From positions 1,488,001-1,552,000 of the forward strand of contig NZ_CP030050.1 in the NCBI RefSeq assembly GCF_015291705.1: 64,000 nucleotides of DNA, given 5' to 3'. The DNA comes from Bradyrhizobium arachidis (GTDB taxonomy: Bacteria; Pseudomonadota; Alphaproteobacteria; Rhizobiales; Xanthobacteraceae). Numbering within the stretch: position 1 is the first letter of the stretch; every line of letters starts with the position of its first letter. Shown here one piece after another: positions 9,181 through 18,566 of the stretch. The notes beneath the pieces were generated by a model that was given only the letters and a program-made list of their open reading frames with translations, was not told where the DNA came from and searched no databases. Made by a program: the position numbers and the translations under genes.

Positions 9181-9261
9181 CGTCATTGCGAGCGAAGCGA
9201 CGCAATCCAGTCTGTCGCCGTAGCTACAGTCTGGATTGCTTCGTCACTTTGCTTCTCGCAA
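9181..9261. repeat. Interspersed hairpin repeat inside the ABC operon
   Basis: An imperfect long inverted repeat: the left part from TTGCGAGCGAAGCG (about 9186) through ATCCAG, mirrored by CTGGATTGCTTCG through TTCTCGCAA (about 9231-9261). This type of element is common between genes in Bradyrhizobium-like genomes. Here it lies between a binding-protein gene and its permease gene, where it could lower downstream expression relative to the binding protein. Confidence 0.65.
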
Positions 9262-9285
9262 AAGCGGTTGCCTTGTCGTACGGCA

Positions 9286-10635
9286 CTACCGGCCCTGCCG
9301 CCGGAAGTACCGCTTGCAGCGCTGCTCGGCTTCCGCGGCCGCAGCTTCCGGTGTCGCCGCCCCGGTTGCGACCGAGGCGAACATCTGCACCGTCACATAG
9401 TCCGCGCGAACAGCGCCGGTGGCGGTCGAGATCGGACCCTTGTAGCCGGCGTAATAGGTGCTGTTCATGGTGTCCTTGAAGATCGCGACCTTGGGATCGC
9501 CCTTCCACACCGCCGCATCGGCATAGGCCGCGAGCGGTTGCGACCAGTAACCGCTGTTGGCGTTGAGCCACGGCTCATACTGGTCCTTCTCCAGCATGAA
9601 TTGCAGGAAGGCCTTTGCCGCGTTGGGATAGGGGCTGTGCTTGAACACCATCGCGTTCAGCGTCAGTCCCGACATCGGCGACCTCGGCGCAAGACCTTTC
9701 GGCAGCAACTGATGCTCGGAGTCTTCGGCGATGGCAGCGGTCGCCGGATCGTTCTTCAGCGAGAAATACAGCGAGACGCCGTTCGCGGTGAGCGCGATTT
9801 CCTGCGAGGAATAGGCGCGGTTGTTGCTGACGTCGTTCCAGGACGGCGTGCCGGCGATGAAGTTCGGAAAGAGCTCCTTGACGTAGTTCAGCGCCGCGAT
9901 GGTTTCCTTGCTGTTGATGGTGACGTTGCCGTCCTCGTCCAGCAGCGCGGCGTTGTGCGACCACATCATCCAGTCGGCAAAGCCGTTGCCGTCGCCGACG
10001 GCGTTGCCGAGCGCAAAGCCGGCAGGCTTGCCGGCCTTGTGCAGCTTCCTGCAGAGATCCAGGAGCCCGGCATGGTCTTCCGGCGGCTTGTCGAACCCGA
10101 CGGATTTGAGGATCGACTTGCGATAGATCAGGGGACCTGCGGTGGCGCCGAACGGGAGCCCGATCCAGGTATCGCTCTTGGCCTTCTTGCCATAGGCCTT
10201 CGCCAGGTTCTGCCAGCCGCCATATTTCTTGCCGAGATAGTCGGCGACGTCGGTGAGCTCGATCAGCTTGTCGATATAGATGTGCGGCGCGTCGGAGAAG
10301 CCGATGATGATGTCGGGGCCGGCGCCGGAATTCGAGGTCACCGCGGTCTGCTGGTTGATGTCCTCCCAGCCGACGAAGTCGACCTTGACCTCGACGCCTG
10401 TCTCCTTGGTGAATTTCGCCGCGTTGGCGCGGAACACGTCCTCGTCGGCCTGGACGAAGCGCACCGGGCGCAGCATGCGTAGCGACGCGCCTTTCTCGAT
10501 CTCGAGCTTGGGTGCCGGAACATCGGCAGCTTTGATAGTGGATGGCTGTGTTTGCGCTGCAGCACCGGTGGCAGCAAGCGTTGCGGCGGACAGGCCCAGC
10601 GCCAAGGCGTCACGACGTGTAAGGTCGTTCCTCAT
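9286..10635 (-). CDS. ABC transporter extracellular solute-binding protein (family 1)
   Basis: 449 residues from the ATG at 10635, which has GGGAGGAA 5 bases upstream; the frame is open farther upstream but that part shadows the dehydrogenase gene. The N-terminus has a Tat-like signal (LTRRDALALGLSAATLAATGAAAQ). The mature part resembles sugar-binding proteins of the MalE/UgpB type (FTKETGVEVKVDFVGWEDI; PDIIIGFSDAPHIY). It captures the substrate in the periplasm for the two permeases encoded next. Confidence 0.87.
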   Translation of the reverse strand: MRNDLTRRDALALGLSAATLAATGAAAQTQPSTIKAADVPAPKLEIEKGASLRMLRPVRFVQADEDVFRANAAKFTKETGVEVKVDFVGWEDINQQTAVTSNSGAGPDIIIGFSDAPHIYIDKLIELTDVADYLGKKYGGWQNLAKAYGKKAKSDTWIGLPFGATAGPLIYRKSILKSVGFDKPPEDHAGLLDLCRKLHKAGKPAGFALGNAVGDGNGFADWMMWSHNAALLDEDGNVTINSKETIAALNYVKELFPNFIAGTPSWNDVSNNRAYSSQEIALTANGVSLYFSLKNDPATAAIAEDSEHQLLPKGLAPRSPMSGLTLNAMVFKHSPYPNAAKAFLQFMLEKDQYEPWLNANSGYWSQPLAAYADAAVWKGDPKVAIFKDTMNSTYYAGYKGPISTATGAVRADYVTVQMFASVATGAATPEAAAAEAEQRCKRYFRRQGR

Positions 10636-10721
10636 CAGTTCCTCCCTGTTGTCGTCCCTTCCCGGCGTTGATCGCCGGTGAAGGGTCTCTTCCGTCTGTG
10701 GCGCCTTTGCGCGCCGTCCGC

Positions 10722-11765
10722 CTAGCTGTTGGGTCCGCGATCCATGCTGACGGGCTGCCAGCGGCGGAGCGCGGTGTCTTGCAGCACCGACGGATTGACA
10801 CAGCTTACCGGCCACATGCCCTGAAGCACCAGTGACAATTCGTAGCCCACGCGGCGCTTGCGCGCCTCGTCGAACCGTGCCGAGGCCGAGGCGACATGGG
10901 CGGTCAGGGTCACGTTCTCCATGCTGAGGATCGGGTTGTTGTGCGAGGGCGGTTCCTTCTCCAGCACGTCGAGCGCGGCGTGCGCGATCCAGCCCTCCTG
11001 CAGCGCCTTGATCAGGCTCTCCTCGTCGACCGTGGCGCCGCGGCCGGTGTTGATGAAGATCGAGCCCTTCTTCATCTGCCGAAAGTGCTTCTCGGTCAGC
11101 ATGTGATGCACCTCGGGCCTTGCCGGAGCGTGCATCGAGACGAAGTCGGATTGCGACAGCACCTCGTTCAGCGTCGCCGGGATGACGCCGTGGTCGTACA
11201 TCAGCGTCTCCTGGATGAAGGGATCGTAGGCCATCATGCGCAGGCCGAACGGCGCTGCGCGTTTCGCAACCGCACGGGCGACGCGGCCGAACGAGACGAA
11301 GCCGAGCGTCTGGCCCATCAGCCGCGGAATCTTCAGGAGCGCCGGCCGGCCCTCGGCCCAGCGGCCGTCGCGCACCATGCGGTCCTGCTCGACCAGACGG
11401 CGGAACCCCGCGAGCAGCAGCATCATGGCGTGGTCGGCGACCTCCTCGATGAAGGTGTCGGGGATGTTGGTGACGGGAATGCCACGGGCGGTGGCGGCCT
11501 TGACGTCGACGCTGTCGACGCCGACCGAGCCGAGCGTGATGACCTTGCAATTGTCCAGCGCGTCGATGATCGACTTGGTGATCGGGATGCCCTTGGCATA
11601 GATGGCGTCGGCGGTCTTCGCGGCGGCGATGAACTCGGCCTCGTTGGCGGGGGCCTCGACGATCTCGGCGTCGATCGGATCGAGCGCCTCGCGCTCGTAG
11701 GAATAATCGCTGCCCGCGACCGTGAAGCTCGCGCCCTTCGGCGTCACCACCCTGTATTTCGGCAT
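10722..11765 (-). CDS. D-isomer-specific 2-hydroxyacid dehydrogenase (SerA/GyaR-like, no ACT domain)
   Basis: 347 residues. The NAD-binding region is recognisable (TLGFVSFGRVARAVAKRAAPFG) although the usual GxGxxG has become GFVSFG. The catalytic triad positions are present: Arg in NTGRGATVDE, Glu in VLEKEPP and His in LTAHVAS. The family reduces or oxidises 2-hydroxy/2-keto acids such as glyoxylate, hydroxypyruvate or 3-phosphoglycerate. Being the first gene before an ABC importer suggests it acts on the imported compound or a breakdown product, which is inference. Confidence 0.82.
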   Translation of the reverse strand: MPKYRVVTPKGASFTVAGSDYSYEREALDPIDAEIVEAPANEAEFIAAAKTADAIYAKGIPITKSIIDALDNCKVITLGSVGVDSVDVKAATARGIPVTNIPDTFIEEVADHAMMLLLAGFRRLVEQDRMVRDGRWAEGRPALLKIPRLMGQTLGFVSFGRVARAVAKRAAPFGLRMMAYDPFIQETLMYDHGVIPATLNEVLSQSDFVSMHAPARPEVHHMLTEKHFRQMKKGSIFINTGRGATVDEESLIKALQEGWIAHAALDVLEKEPPSHNNPILSMENVTLTAHVASASARFDEARKRRVGYELSLVLQGMWPVSCVNPSVLQDTALRRWQPVSMDRGPNS

Positions 11766-12025
11766 GTCTTGCTCCCGATTTGGTTTGTCGGTTCTTGTTG
11801 CGACCCGGCCTTCTTGAGCGGGCCTTTGCGTCTTTTACGCGAAATCGATGCGAGCGCGTACAATTCCCGGTTGTCCGTTGCGAGGATTTTTGCCGATTTC
11901 AGCGGCATGTTCCGGGCTTCTACGGAGGCACGTAAGTAACTTGCTAAGGGGTCTCACACTAAAAGTTGATTCAATTTGTATCGATTCACTCGCGTGCCGT
12001 ATCCCTTTCTCGCCGGAGCCATCCC

Positions 12026-13711
12026 GTGAAGTTGAGCAATCTGAAGATCGCCCCCAAGCTGGGCATCCTTGTCGGCGTCACCCTGTTCGGTCTGTGCATC
12101 TCCGGCGTTCTGGCCGGGTACCTGATGAAGCAGGAGATGCTGAGCGCCCGTATCGAGCAGACCAAATCGATCGTCGATCTCGGACGCAATTATGCGGCCG
12201 CGCTGAAGAAGCGCGTCGACGCCGGCGAGATGACGAAGGACGCGGCCATGGCCGAGCTTCGCCGCTACGGCAACGCGATGACCTACGACAACGGCGCCGG
12301 CTATCTGTTCGGCACGTCCTATGACGGCATCACGCAGCTCGCGCCCGATCCGAAGCAGATCGGCACCAACCGCATGGACGTCGTGACCAACGGTCGCAAG
12401 CTGTCCGTCGAGCTGATGGACGGCGTCAAGGCCAACGGCTCGATCCTGCTGCATTATGAATATGTGAAGCCCGGCCAGGAGAAGCCAATCCGCAAGATCG
12501 GCTATGCCGTGGCCGTTCCCGGTTTCGACATGTATCTCGGCACCGGCGCCTATCTCAAGGACATCGATGCCAAGATGGGGCCGGTCTACTGGATGCTCGG
12601 CTTCGCCATGCTCGGCATCGTCATCGTCGCCGGCAGCGTCGCCTGGATGATCGGCCGCAGCATCAGCCGTCCGCTCGCTCTGCTCGGCGCCCGCATGAAG
12701 GATCTCGCCGACGGCAAGCTCGAGGGTGATATCCCCGGCGTCGGCCGCGGCGACGAGGTCGGCGCGATGGCGTCCACCGTCCAGATCTTCAAGGACAACG
12801 CAGTGCGCATCCGCGACCTCGAGAAGACCGAGGCGGACGCCAAGGAACGTGCCGCGGCGGAACGTCGCAGCGCGATGGAGGGAATCGCCAACGACTTCGA
12901 ACGCAGCGTCAACGGCATCGTCCGCTCGGTCTCCTCGGCCGCGGCGGGCATGCAGTCGACGGCGCAGTCGATGACCGCGACCGCGAGCGATGCCTCCTCG
13001 CGAGCGGCCACCGTCGGCGCGGCCTCGTCGAAGGCCTCCGGCAATGTCGGCACGGTTGCCGCCGCCGCGGAAGAGCTGTCGAGCTCGGTTGCGGAAATCT
13101 CCCGCCAGGTCACCCGCTCGACCGAGGTGGCGAGCAAGGCCGTCAACGACGCCGAGCGCACCAACGCCACCGTCCAGGTGCTCTCCTCCGGCGCCGAGAA
13201 GATCGGCGAGGTCGTCAAGCTGATCCATTCGATCGCGGCGCAGACCAACCTGCTCGCGCTCAACGCCACCATCGAGGCGGCGCGCGCCGGTGAATCCGGC
13301 CGCGGCTTCGCCGTCGTCGCCTCCGAGGTCAAGGCGCTCGCCAACCAGACCGCGAAGGCGACCGAGGAGATCTCGGCGCAGGTGGCGGCGATGCAGACCT
13401 CGACCAGCGACGCGGTCGCGGCCATCACCGGCATCACGCAGACGATTGCCGAGATGAGCGAGATCACCGCCGGCATCTCCGCCTCGATCGAGCAGCAGGG
13501 CGAAGCCACCCGCGAGATCGCCCGCAACATCCAGTCGGTCGCGGCCGGCTCGAGCGAGATCAACGCCCATATCGGCAGCGTCACCTCGGCTGCGGAGGCG
13601 ACCGGCACGGCGGCCACCGACGTGCTCACCAACGCCCGCGAGCTGGATCACCAGTCCGGCGCGCTGCGCAGCGCGGTGGACGGCTTCCTCGCCAAGGTCC
13701 GCGCGGCGTAA
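12026..13711 (+). CDS. Methyl-accepting chemotaxis protein with small Cache sensor domain
   Basis: About 561 residues from the GTG at 12026, preferred over the ATG at 11966 because GGAG lies 7-10 bases upstream and the hydrophobic helix then begins near residue 8. Order: membrane helix, periplasmic sCache_2-like sensor (around [17 protein letters not shown] and [18 protein letters not shown]), second membrane helix, HAMP, and a long cytoplasmic signaling domain whose hairpin tip contains [20 protein letters not shown]. It senses a small ligand and controls CheA. No che genes are adjacent. Confidence 0.9.
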   Translation: MKLSNLKIAPKLGILVGVTLFGLCISGVLAGYLMKQEMLSARIEQTKSIVDLGRNYAAALKKRVDAGEMTKDAAMAELRRYGNAMTYDNGAGYLFGTSYDGITQLAPDPKQIGTNRMDVVTNGRKLSVELMDGVKANGSILLHYEYVKPGQEKPIRKIGYAVAVPGFDMYLGTGAYLKDIDAKMGPVYWMLGFAMLGIVIVAGSVAWMIGRSISRPLALLGARMKDLADGKLEGDIPGVGRGDEVGAMASTVQIFKDNAVRIRDLEKTEADAKERAAAERRSAMEGIANDFERSVNGIVRSVSSAAAGMQSTAQSMTATASDASSRAATVGAASSKASGNVGTVAAAAEELSSSVAEISRQVTRSTEVASKAVNDAERTNATVQVLSSGAEKIGEVVKLIHSIAAQTNLLALNATIEAARAGESGRGFAVVASEVKALANQTAKATEEISAQVAAMQTSTSDAVAAITGITQTIAEMSEITAGISASIEQQGEATREIARNIQSVAAGSSEINAHIGSVTSAAEATGTAATDVLTNARELDHQSGALRSAVDGFLAKVRAA

Positions 13712-13732
13712 GTTCTTGCACTGAATTCGTAG

Positions 13733-13774
13733 GGTGGGCAAAGACGCGAAGCGTCGTGCCCACCTTTTCTTTTT
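13733..13774 (+). terminator. Rho-independent terminator after the chemoreceptor gene
   Basis: GGTGGGCA (13733) pairs with TGCCCACC (13756-13763), with an inner ACGC/GCGT pairing around GAA, followed by a TTTTCTTTTT tract. The sequence is one arm of the interspersed GTAGGGTGGGCAAAG repeat family found elsewhere in the window, apparently serving as a terminator here. Confidence 0.75.
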
Positions 13775-13787
13775 GAACTTTGTCAGC

Positions 13788-13889
13788 TGTCATGCCCCGC
13801 GAAGGCGGGGCATCCAGTACGCCGCGGCCCGTCGGGTCAATCACTGCCGTCTCGGAATACTGGATCGCCCGCTTTCGCGGGCGATGACA
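13788..13889. repeat. About 102-bp interspersed repeat (copy in opposite orientation at 50731-50832)
   Basis: Bounded by TGTCATGCCCCGCGAAGG on the left and GCGGGCGATGACA on the right; each end is itself a hairpin (CCCCGCGAAGGCGGGG; CGCCCGCTTTCGCGGGCG). Its reverse complement aligns over most of its length with 50731-50832. No coding capacity; a MITE/REP-like element. Confidence 0.75.
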
Positions 13890-13902
13890 CCTTTCTAGAA
13901 CG

Positions 13903-14880
13903 CTACTGCTTCTCGATCCCCGCGTCCCGGATCAGCCGCTCCCACAGCACCAGCTGCTCGTTCACGAACGTGCCGAGCTCCTCCGGCGTGCCGGAGAACG
14001 CGTCCATGCCGAGGATGGCAAGCTGGGCCTTGATCTCCGGCTTCTCGACGATCTTGCGGATCTCGGCATTGAGCCGCGTCACGATCTCCCTGGGCATGCC
14101 GGCGGGGCCGAAATAGCCCTGCCAGGAGGAGATGTCGAAATCAGGCACGCCGGCCTCCTGCATCGAGGGCAGGCTCGGGATCAGCGGCGTGCGCTCCTTG
14201 GTGGTGACGGCGAGCGCGCGCAGCGCGTTGCCCTGGACGTGGGGCAGGCCGGTGAGGATGTCCACGAACATCATCGAGACGCGGCCGCCCATGACGTCGT
14301 TGAGCGCCGGCGGCGAGCTCTTGTAGGGCACGTGCAAGAGGTCGAGCCCGGCATTGTGCGCAAAGGTCGCACCCGACACGATCGCCGAGGACGAGCCCGA
14401 GGCGTAACTCAGCTTGCCCGGATTGGCCTTGCCGTAGGCGACGAGCTCGGCGACCGTCTTGGCCGGCACGTCGGGGTGGATCACCAGCATGAAGGGCAGA
14501 TCGCCGGTCCGCGCGATCGGCGTGAAATCCTTGACGGGATCGTAGGTCAGGCTCTTGAGCAGATAGGGATTGGCCGAATGCGTGGTGTTGGTCGTCACCA
14601 GCAGCGTGTAGCCGTCGGGCGCGGCGCGCGCGACATAGGTCGCGGCGATCATGCCGTTGGCACCGGCCTTGTTCTCGATCACGATGCCGACGCCGAGCGC
14701 CTGCGACAAATGCTGCGAGATCAGCCGCGTCGTGGTGTCGGTGCCGCTGCCGGCCGCGAACGGCAGCACCAGCGTGATGTTGCGGCTCGGCCAGGTATCG
14801 GCCTGCGCGGCGGATGCGGCGGCGAGGCAAAACAGAGCCGCGCCGGCGATGCGCAGGGCCCGGATGAGTGATGACAGCAT
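13903..14880 (-). CDS. Tripartite tricarboxylate transporter substrate-binding protein (Bug family)
   Basis: 325 residues. Sec signal peptide of about 27 residues (ending SAAQADTWPS). The mature protein has Bug/TctC hallmarks: NITLVLPFAAGSGTDTTTRLISQHL, VIENKAGANGMIAATYVA, and PDVPAKTVAELVAYGKANPGKLSYASG. These periplasmic proteins bind small organic acids. No TctA/TctB membrane genes are adjacent, so this is an orphan receptor, common in bacteria with many Bug genes. Confidence 0.88.
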   Translation of the reverse strand: MLSSLIRALRIAGAALFCLAAASAAQADTWPSRNITLVLPFAAGSGTDTTTRLISQHLSQALGVGIVIENKAGANGMIAATYVARAAPDGYTLLVTTNTTHSANPYLLKSLTYDPVKDFTPIARTGDLPFMLVIHPDVPAKTVAELVAYGKANPGKLSYASGSSSAIVSGATFAHNAGLDLLHVPYKSSPPALNDVMGGRVSMMFVDILTGLPHVQGNALRALAVTTKERTPLIPSLPSMQEAGVPDFDISSWQGYFGPAGMPREIVTRLNAEIRKIVEKPEIKAQLAILGMDAFSGTPEELGTFVNEQLVLWERLIRDAGIEKQ

Positions 14881-14970
14881 GTCCAGACGTTCCCTCTTTT
14901 TTGGTTGGCGGGGAACCTAGCTTCTCTTCGCTCAAATCGGAAGGCGGGAGTTGTCGCCCGCGGCGCGGAA

Positions 14971-15906
14971 TTACTTCACCGCAGAACCCTGCCGCGAGGC
15001 GATCACGACGCCGGCAAGCACCAGCGCGTAGCCGATCAGATGAAACGGCTGCAGCTTCTCGCCGAGCAGCAGGATCGCCATCGCCGAACCGAACACCGGC
15101 ACCAGATGGAAGAACGGCGCGGCGCGGTTCGGGCCGATCAGCGCGACGCCGCGGTTGAAGAAGAGATAGGCAAGCGTCGAGGGGAAGATCAGGATGTAGC
15201 CCAACGTCGCCAGCGTCACGGTGTCGAATTGCAACACGCTGCCGCTCCAGGTCTCCCAGATGGCGGCCGGCAGCAGCATCGTCGCGCCGCAGCAGGTGGT
15301 GAAGGAGAGAAAGGAGAGCTGGTGGATCTTCGGCCGGCGCGGGATGAAGGCGGAATAGAGTCCGAACGCCACCAGCGAGGAGGCGAACATGAGGTCGCCC
15401 CTGTTGAAGCTGATGCCGGCGAGCGCGGCGAGATCGCCGCGCAGGATGATGATCAGCACGCCGAGCAGCGAGATCGCGATGCCGGCGAGCTGTCCGCCGG
15501 TCAGCCGCACGCCGAACAGCACCAGCGACCACAGCGCCACGAACAGGGGACCTGCCGACTGAATCAGCAGCGCGTTCAGCGCCTCCGTGTACTGCATCGC
15601 CCAGTACGAGATCGCGTTGTTGAAGGCAAAGCCGACCAGCGACAGGAACAGCATTAAGGGAAGGCTCGCGCGCAAAGCGGGCCAGTCGCGCTTCAGATGC
15701 GGCCAGGCGAATGGCAGCAGGATCAGGAACACGCCGAACCAGCGGATCGTGGTCACCGTCAGCGGCGGCACATGCGCACCGACATGGCGCGCGAGCACGA
15801 TGTTGCCGGCCCAGAACAGCGAGCTCAGGCTGAGCAGCAGGTAAGGCTGGTTGTTGAGCCAGCTGGCCGGATTGGCGGCCGGTGGCGCGGGCGAAGCAAT
15901 CGTCAT
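14971..15906 (-). CDS. EamA-family (DMT) transporter, copy 1
   Basis: 311 residues with about ten membrane helices in two EamA repeats. WAGNIVLARHVGAHVPPLTVTTIRW near residue 30 and [31 protein letters not shown] near residue 240 are typical drug/metabolite transporter signatures. The protein is clearly paralogous to the one at 17634-18566 (shared [29 protein letters not shown]). Exported substrate unknown. Confidence 0.87.
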   Translation of the reverse strand: MTIASPAPPAANPASWLNNQPYLLLSLSSLFWAGNIVLARHVGAHVPPLTVTTIRWFGVFLILLPFAWPHLKRDWPALRASLPLMLFLSLVGFAFNNAISYWAMQYTEALNALLIQSAGPLFVALWSLVLFGVRLTGGQLAGIAISLLGVLIIILRGDLAALAGISFNRGDLMFASSLVAFGLYSAFIPRRPKIHQLSFLSFTTCCGATMLLPAAIWETWSGSVLQFDTVTLATLGYILIFPSTLAYLFFNRGVALIGPNRAAPFFHLVPVFGSAMAILLLGEKLQPFHLIGYALVLAGVVIASRQGSAVK

Positions 15907-15999
15907 GGGCGTTCGATACGAGCTTGCGCCGGATCGCCGTCATGACACAAGTCACGCCGCCGCAATGCTACAATGCGCGCACCAGCTGAGGAGGTGTCA

Positions 16000-16401
16000 T
16001 TGGCGGTTAATATGTTGAACATCGAAGGCCTGGAGCGGCTCGACCGGAACGTGCCCGTGGTGATGCTGAACCTGATGCGTTTCCACGTGCGCTCGCGCGA
16101 CGGCGACGGTTCGGGGTGGGATGCTTATCTCCGCTACAGCGCGGTGACGGTGCCGATGATCAAGGCGCGCGGCGGCACGCTGCTGTGGACCGGCGAGGCC
16201 AAGGCGATCGCGCTCGGCCCGCATGCGGGCAATGCGTGGGATTTCGTCGCGCTGGTCTATTATCCGACCGTCGCGGCGTTCCTGGACATGATGACGTCGG
16301 AGGCCTACGAGCGTGAAGCCGACCCGCACCGCGTCAGCGCCTGCGCCGAGCACGTCATCATCGCGACCAGCGAGGCCTACAGCAAGTTCAAGACGAAGTA
16401 G
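16000..16401 (+). CDS. DUF1330-like small protein (ABM/dimeric ferredoxin-like fold)
   Basis: 133 residues from a TTG at 16000, chosen because a strong AGGAGGTG lies 5 bases upstream; the ATG at 15973 has none and the ATG at 16012 is too far away. The sequence (PVVMLNLMRFHVR; FVALVYYPTVAAFLDMMTSEAY) resembles DUF1330 and related dimeric alpha-beta barrel proteins, for which no firm function is known. It is read divergently from the EamA gene and followed by an interspersed repeat. Confidence 0.7.
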   Translation: MAVNMLNIEGLERLDRNVPVVMLNLMRFHVRSRDGDGSGWDAYLRYSAVTVPMIKARGGTLLWTGEAKAIALGPHAGNAWDFVALVYYPTVAAFLDMMTSEAYEREADPHRVSACAEHVIIATSEAYSKFKTK

Positions 16402-16425
16402 CTTCTGTCTCCGCGAGTCCGAAAT

Positions 16426-16517
16426 CGTAGGGTGGGCAAAGGCGCACTTGCGCCGTGCCCACCACCTCTCAATTTTTACCAAAGAACGTGGGCACGCTTC
16501 GCTTTGCCCACCCTACG
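16426..16517. repeat. About 92-bp interspersed hairpin repeat, copy 1
   Basis: Starts CGTAGGGTGGGCAAAGGCGC and ends CGCTTTGCCCACCCTACG, forming terminal inverted repeats with inner hairpins. Close copies lie at 56145-56237 (same orientation) and 29033-29127 (inverted). It sits between the converging DUF1330-like and TetR genes. Confidence 0.75.
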
Positions 16518-16536
16518 ATATCTGTACGCTCGGCCC

Positions 16537-17154
16537 TCATTTCTTCGGCTCCACCACCGCATCCACGGCGTCACGACAAGTCTTCTGCAACAGGCGGCAG
16601 ACCTCGTCCACCGATCGCTGCCGGCTCAGCGATGCAAAGGTCGGATAGCTCGTCAGCACGAAGATCAGATCGACCGCATCCTGCACGGCGCCCTTTGCTG
16701 CCTGCTTGCCGACGATCCGCGGCAACAGCGCAGCCAGCAGTTCGCGCCGGCGCTCGTTGCGTCCGCGCAGCGAGTCGCCGAATTCGGGATCGGTTGCGAT
16801 CGCCTGGTTGAGCCCGCCAATGGCAGGATCGTGCGACCAGAACCGACAGAAGATCGCGACCACCCGGTCGAGTGCGGCCCGTGGGTCCGCCGTCGTCATC
16901 ACCTCGGCCAGTTCGAACAGGCCGCCCTCGCGGGCAATGTGGTCGAACACGGCTTCCAGCAAGCCGCCCCGCGATCCGAACTGGTTGTAGACGGTGAGCC
17001 GCGTGACGCCGGCCGCCTTCGCCACGACGTCGAGGGAGAAGTTCGCGATGCCGGCATCCTTGCGCAACAGACGCGCGCCCGCCGCGATGACGCGCGCGCG
17101 TGTCTCCGCGGCCGCGGAGGCCCTCGCCGGGCTGACGTAGTTGCGCTTCGTCAC
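16537..17154 (-). CDS. TetR-family transcriptional regulator
   Basis: 205 residues. N-terminal TetR helix-turn-helix (about 18-64) with ARVIAAGARLLRKDAGIANFSLD and KAAGVTRLTVYNQFGSRGGLLEAVF; the C-terminal part is a ligand/dimerisation domain. It is divergent from a small membrane-protein gene, and the 33-bp gap from its start to that ORF holds a palindrome fitting a TetR operator, so it likely represses itself and that neighbour. Confidence 0.88.
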   Translation of the reverse strand: MTKRNYVSPARASAAAETRARVIAAGARLLRKDAGIANFSLDVVAKAAGVTRLTVYNQFGSRGGLLEAVFDHIAREGGLFELAEVMTTADPRAALDRVVAIFCRFWSHDPAIGGLNQAIATDPEFGDSLRGRNERRRELLAALLPRIVGKQAAKGAVQDAVDLIFVLTSYPTFASLSRQRSVDEVCRLLQKTCRDAVDAVVEPKK

Positions 17155-17174
17155 GGCCTTGCGGTGTCCATAAA

Positions 17175-17194
17175 TTGACTATACAATATGTATA
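17175..17194. promoter_or_regulatory. Putative TetR operator overlapping divergent promoters
   Basis: TATAC (17180-17184) and GTATA (17190-17194) are an exact inverted repeat with a 5-base AT-rich spacer; TTGACT at 17175-17180 could be a -35 element for the plus-strand gene. The region between the two divergent genes is conspicuously AT-rich. Operator identity is inferred from position and symmetry. Confidence 0.55.
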
Positions 17195-17220
17195 TCAAAA
17201 TTGGAAAGCCGGAGCTTGCC

Positions 17221-17625
17221 ATGCAGACTGCCCTCGTGATCGCCCTGTCGCTTCATGTCTTGTCGTCCGTGTTCTGGGCGGGATCAAGCTTCGCACTGGC
17301 GCGCACCGGCGGTGCCGGCGGGGAGCAACTCGTCTTTCCACAGCTTGGCGCAGCCATGATCGCAATCGTGACCGGAGGCTATCTCGGCCATCTCGTTCAT
17401 GCCGGCAGCTTCGGCACGACGGAGCAGGTGCTGGCGCTTGGCGCGGCGTGCGCCTTGATCGCCGTCGGCGTTCAGGCGGCGATCGGCCCTCGCGCGGTCA
17501 TCACCTTGCGTCGTGGCACCGGCGATCTCCAGGGCGTGCGTTCGCGCATTGCAACCGCGCAGCGCGTGGCGGCGGGGCTGCTCGGCATCACCGCGCTCTG
17601 CATGGGCGCCGCGCGCTATATCTGA
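17221..17625 (+). CDS. Small integral membrane protein, probable TetR target
   Basis: 134 residues from the ATG at 17221 (GGAG 8-11 bases upstream); an ATG at 17188 is possible but falls inside the operator. Four hydrophobic segments: 4-24, about 40-62, about 70-88 and 110-130. The pattern (LHVLSSVFWAGSSFALAR; TGGYLGHLVH) resembles small CopD/DUF2214-like membrane proteins, but I do not recognise a defined family. The divergent TetR gene suggests induction by a small molecule. Confidence 0.7.
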   Translation: MQTALVIALSLHVLSSVFWAGSSFALARTGGAGGEQLVFPQLGAAMIAIVTGGYLGHLVHAGSFGTTEQVLALGAACALIAVGVQAAIGPRAVITLRRGTGDLQGVRSRIATAQRVAAGLLGITALCMGAARYI

Positions 17626-17633
17626 GGGCGACC

Positions 17634-18566
17634 TTACGTCGTCTGCTTCCTTGACGCCACGAACACGCCCGACAGCACCAGCGCAAATCCGATGAAGTGG
17701 AACGCCTGCGGGTGCTCGCCGAGGAACGCCATCGCCATGATCGAGCCGAACACCGGCACGACGTGAAAGAACGGCGCGGCGCGGTTGGCGCCGATCAGGC
17801 GGACGCCGCGATTGAAGCAGAGATAGGCGAGCGTCGAGGGGAACACCGCGACATAGAACAGCGTCAAGAGGTTCGGCCCGTCGAGCTTCATCACGGGCCG
17901 CGCTGAGAGCTCCCAGATCTCCAGCGGAATGAGACAGGCCGCGCCGGCGCCGAAGGTGAAGGCGAGGAACGACAGGCCGTGCATCGGCGGCCGCTTCAGG
18001 GTCAGCACCGAATACAGCGCGAAGATGATCAGCGCGCCGATGAAGATGAGGTCGCCCTTGTTGAACGCGATGTTCGACAGCGCGGTGAAATCGCCATGCA
18101 GCAGGATGGTCAGCACGCCGCACATCGACAGCAGCACGCCGAACGCCTGGCCTGCGGTGAGGCGGACGCCGAGGATGGCCAGCGACCACAGCGCCACGAT
18201 CAGTGGTGCGGCCGACTGCAGCAAGAGCGTGTTGAGGGCCTGAGTGTGCTCCAGCGCCCAATATTGCAGCGTGTTGAAGGCGCCGATGCCGGTGATCGAG
18301 AGCGTGATCATCAGGCCGAGCCGCCCCCGGATCGCGGGCCAGTCCTGAGCGAGGTGCTTCCAGGCGAACGGCAGCACCAGCAGGAAGGCGAAGGTCCAGC
18401 GCAGGAACGACAGTGTCACCGGCGGGATGTGGCCGGCGGCCAGCCGCCCGACGATGGCATTGCCGGCCCAGCACAGCGCGGTGATGCTGAGCAGCAGATA
18501 AGGCTGGTTGGCAATCCAGTTGTGGCCGGAGGTCTCGGTGGCTGTGGTCTGCCCGGTGGCGGTCAT
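17634..18566 (-). CDS. EamA-family (DMT) transporter, copy 2
   Basis: 310 residues, ten predicted membrane helices in two EamA repeats. The conserved features [41 protein letters not shown] and [17 protein letters not shown] closely follow those of 14971-15906, so the two genes are paralogs separated by about 2 kb. It converges on the small membrane protein gene. Substrate unknown. Confidence 0.87.
   Translation of the reverse strand: MTATGQTTATETSGHNWIANQPYLLLSITALCWAGNAIVGRLAAGHIPPVTLSFLRWTFAFLLVLPFAWKHLAQDWPAIRGRLGLMITLSITGIGAFNTLQYWALEHTQALNTLLLQSAAPLIVALWSLAILGVRLTAGQAFGVLLSMCGVLTILLHGDFTALSNIAFNKGDLIFIGALIIFALYSVLTLKRPPMHGLSFLAFTFGAGAACLIPLEIWELSARPVMKLDGPNLLTLFYVAVFPSTLAYLCFNRGVRLIGANRAAPFFHVVPVFGSIMAMAFLGEHPQAFHFIGFALVLSGVFVASRKQTT

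Noticed and set aside
9286..11550. Single 754-codon minus-strand protein spanning the binding protein and more
   Set aside because: The part above 10635 overlaps the dehydrogenase gene in another frame; the binding protein has its own ribosome site and signal peptide.
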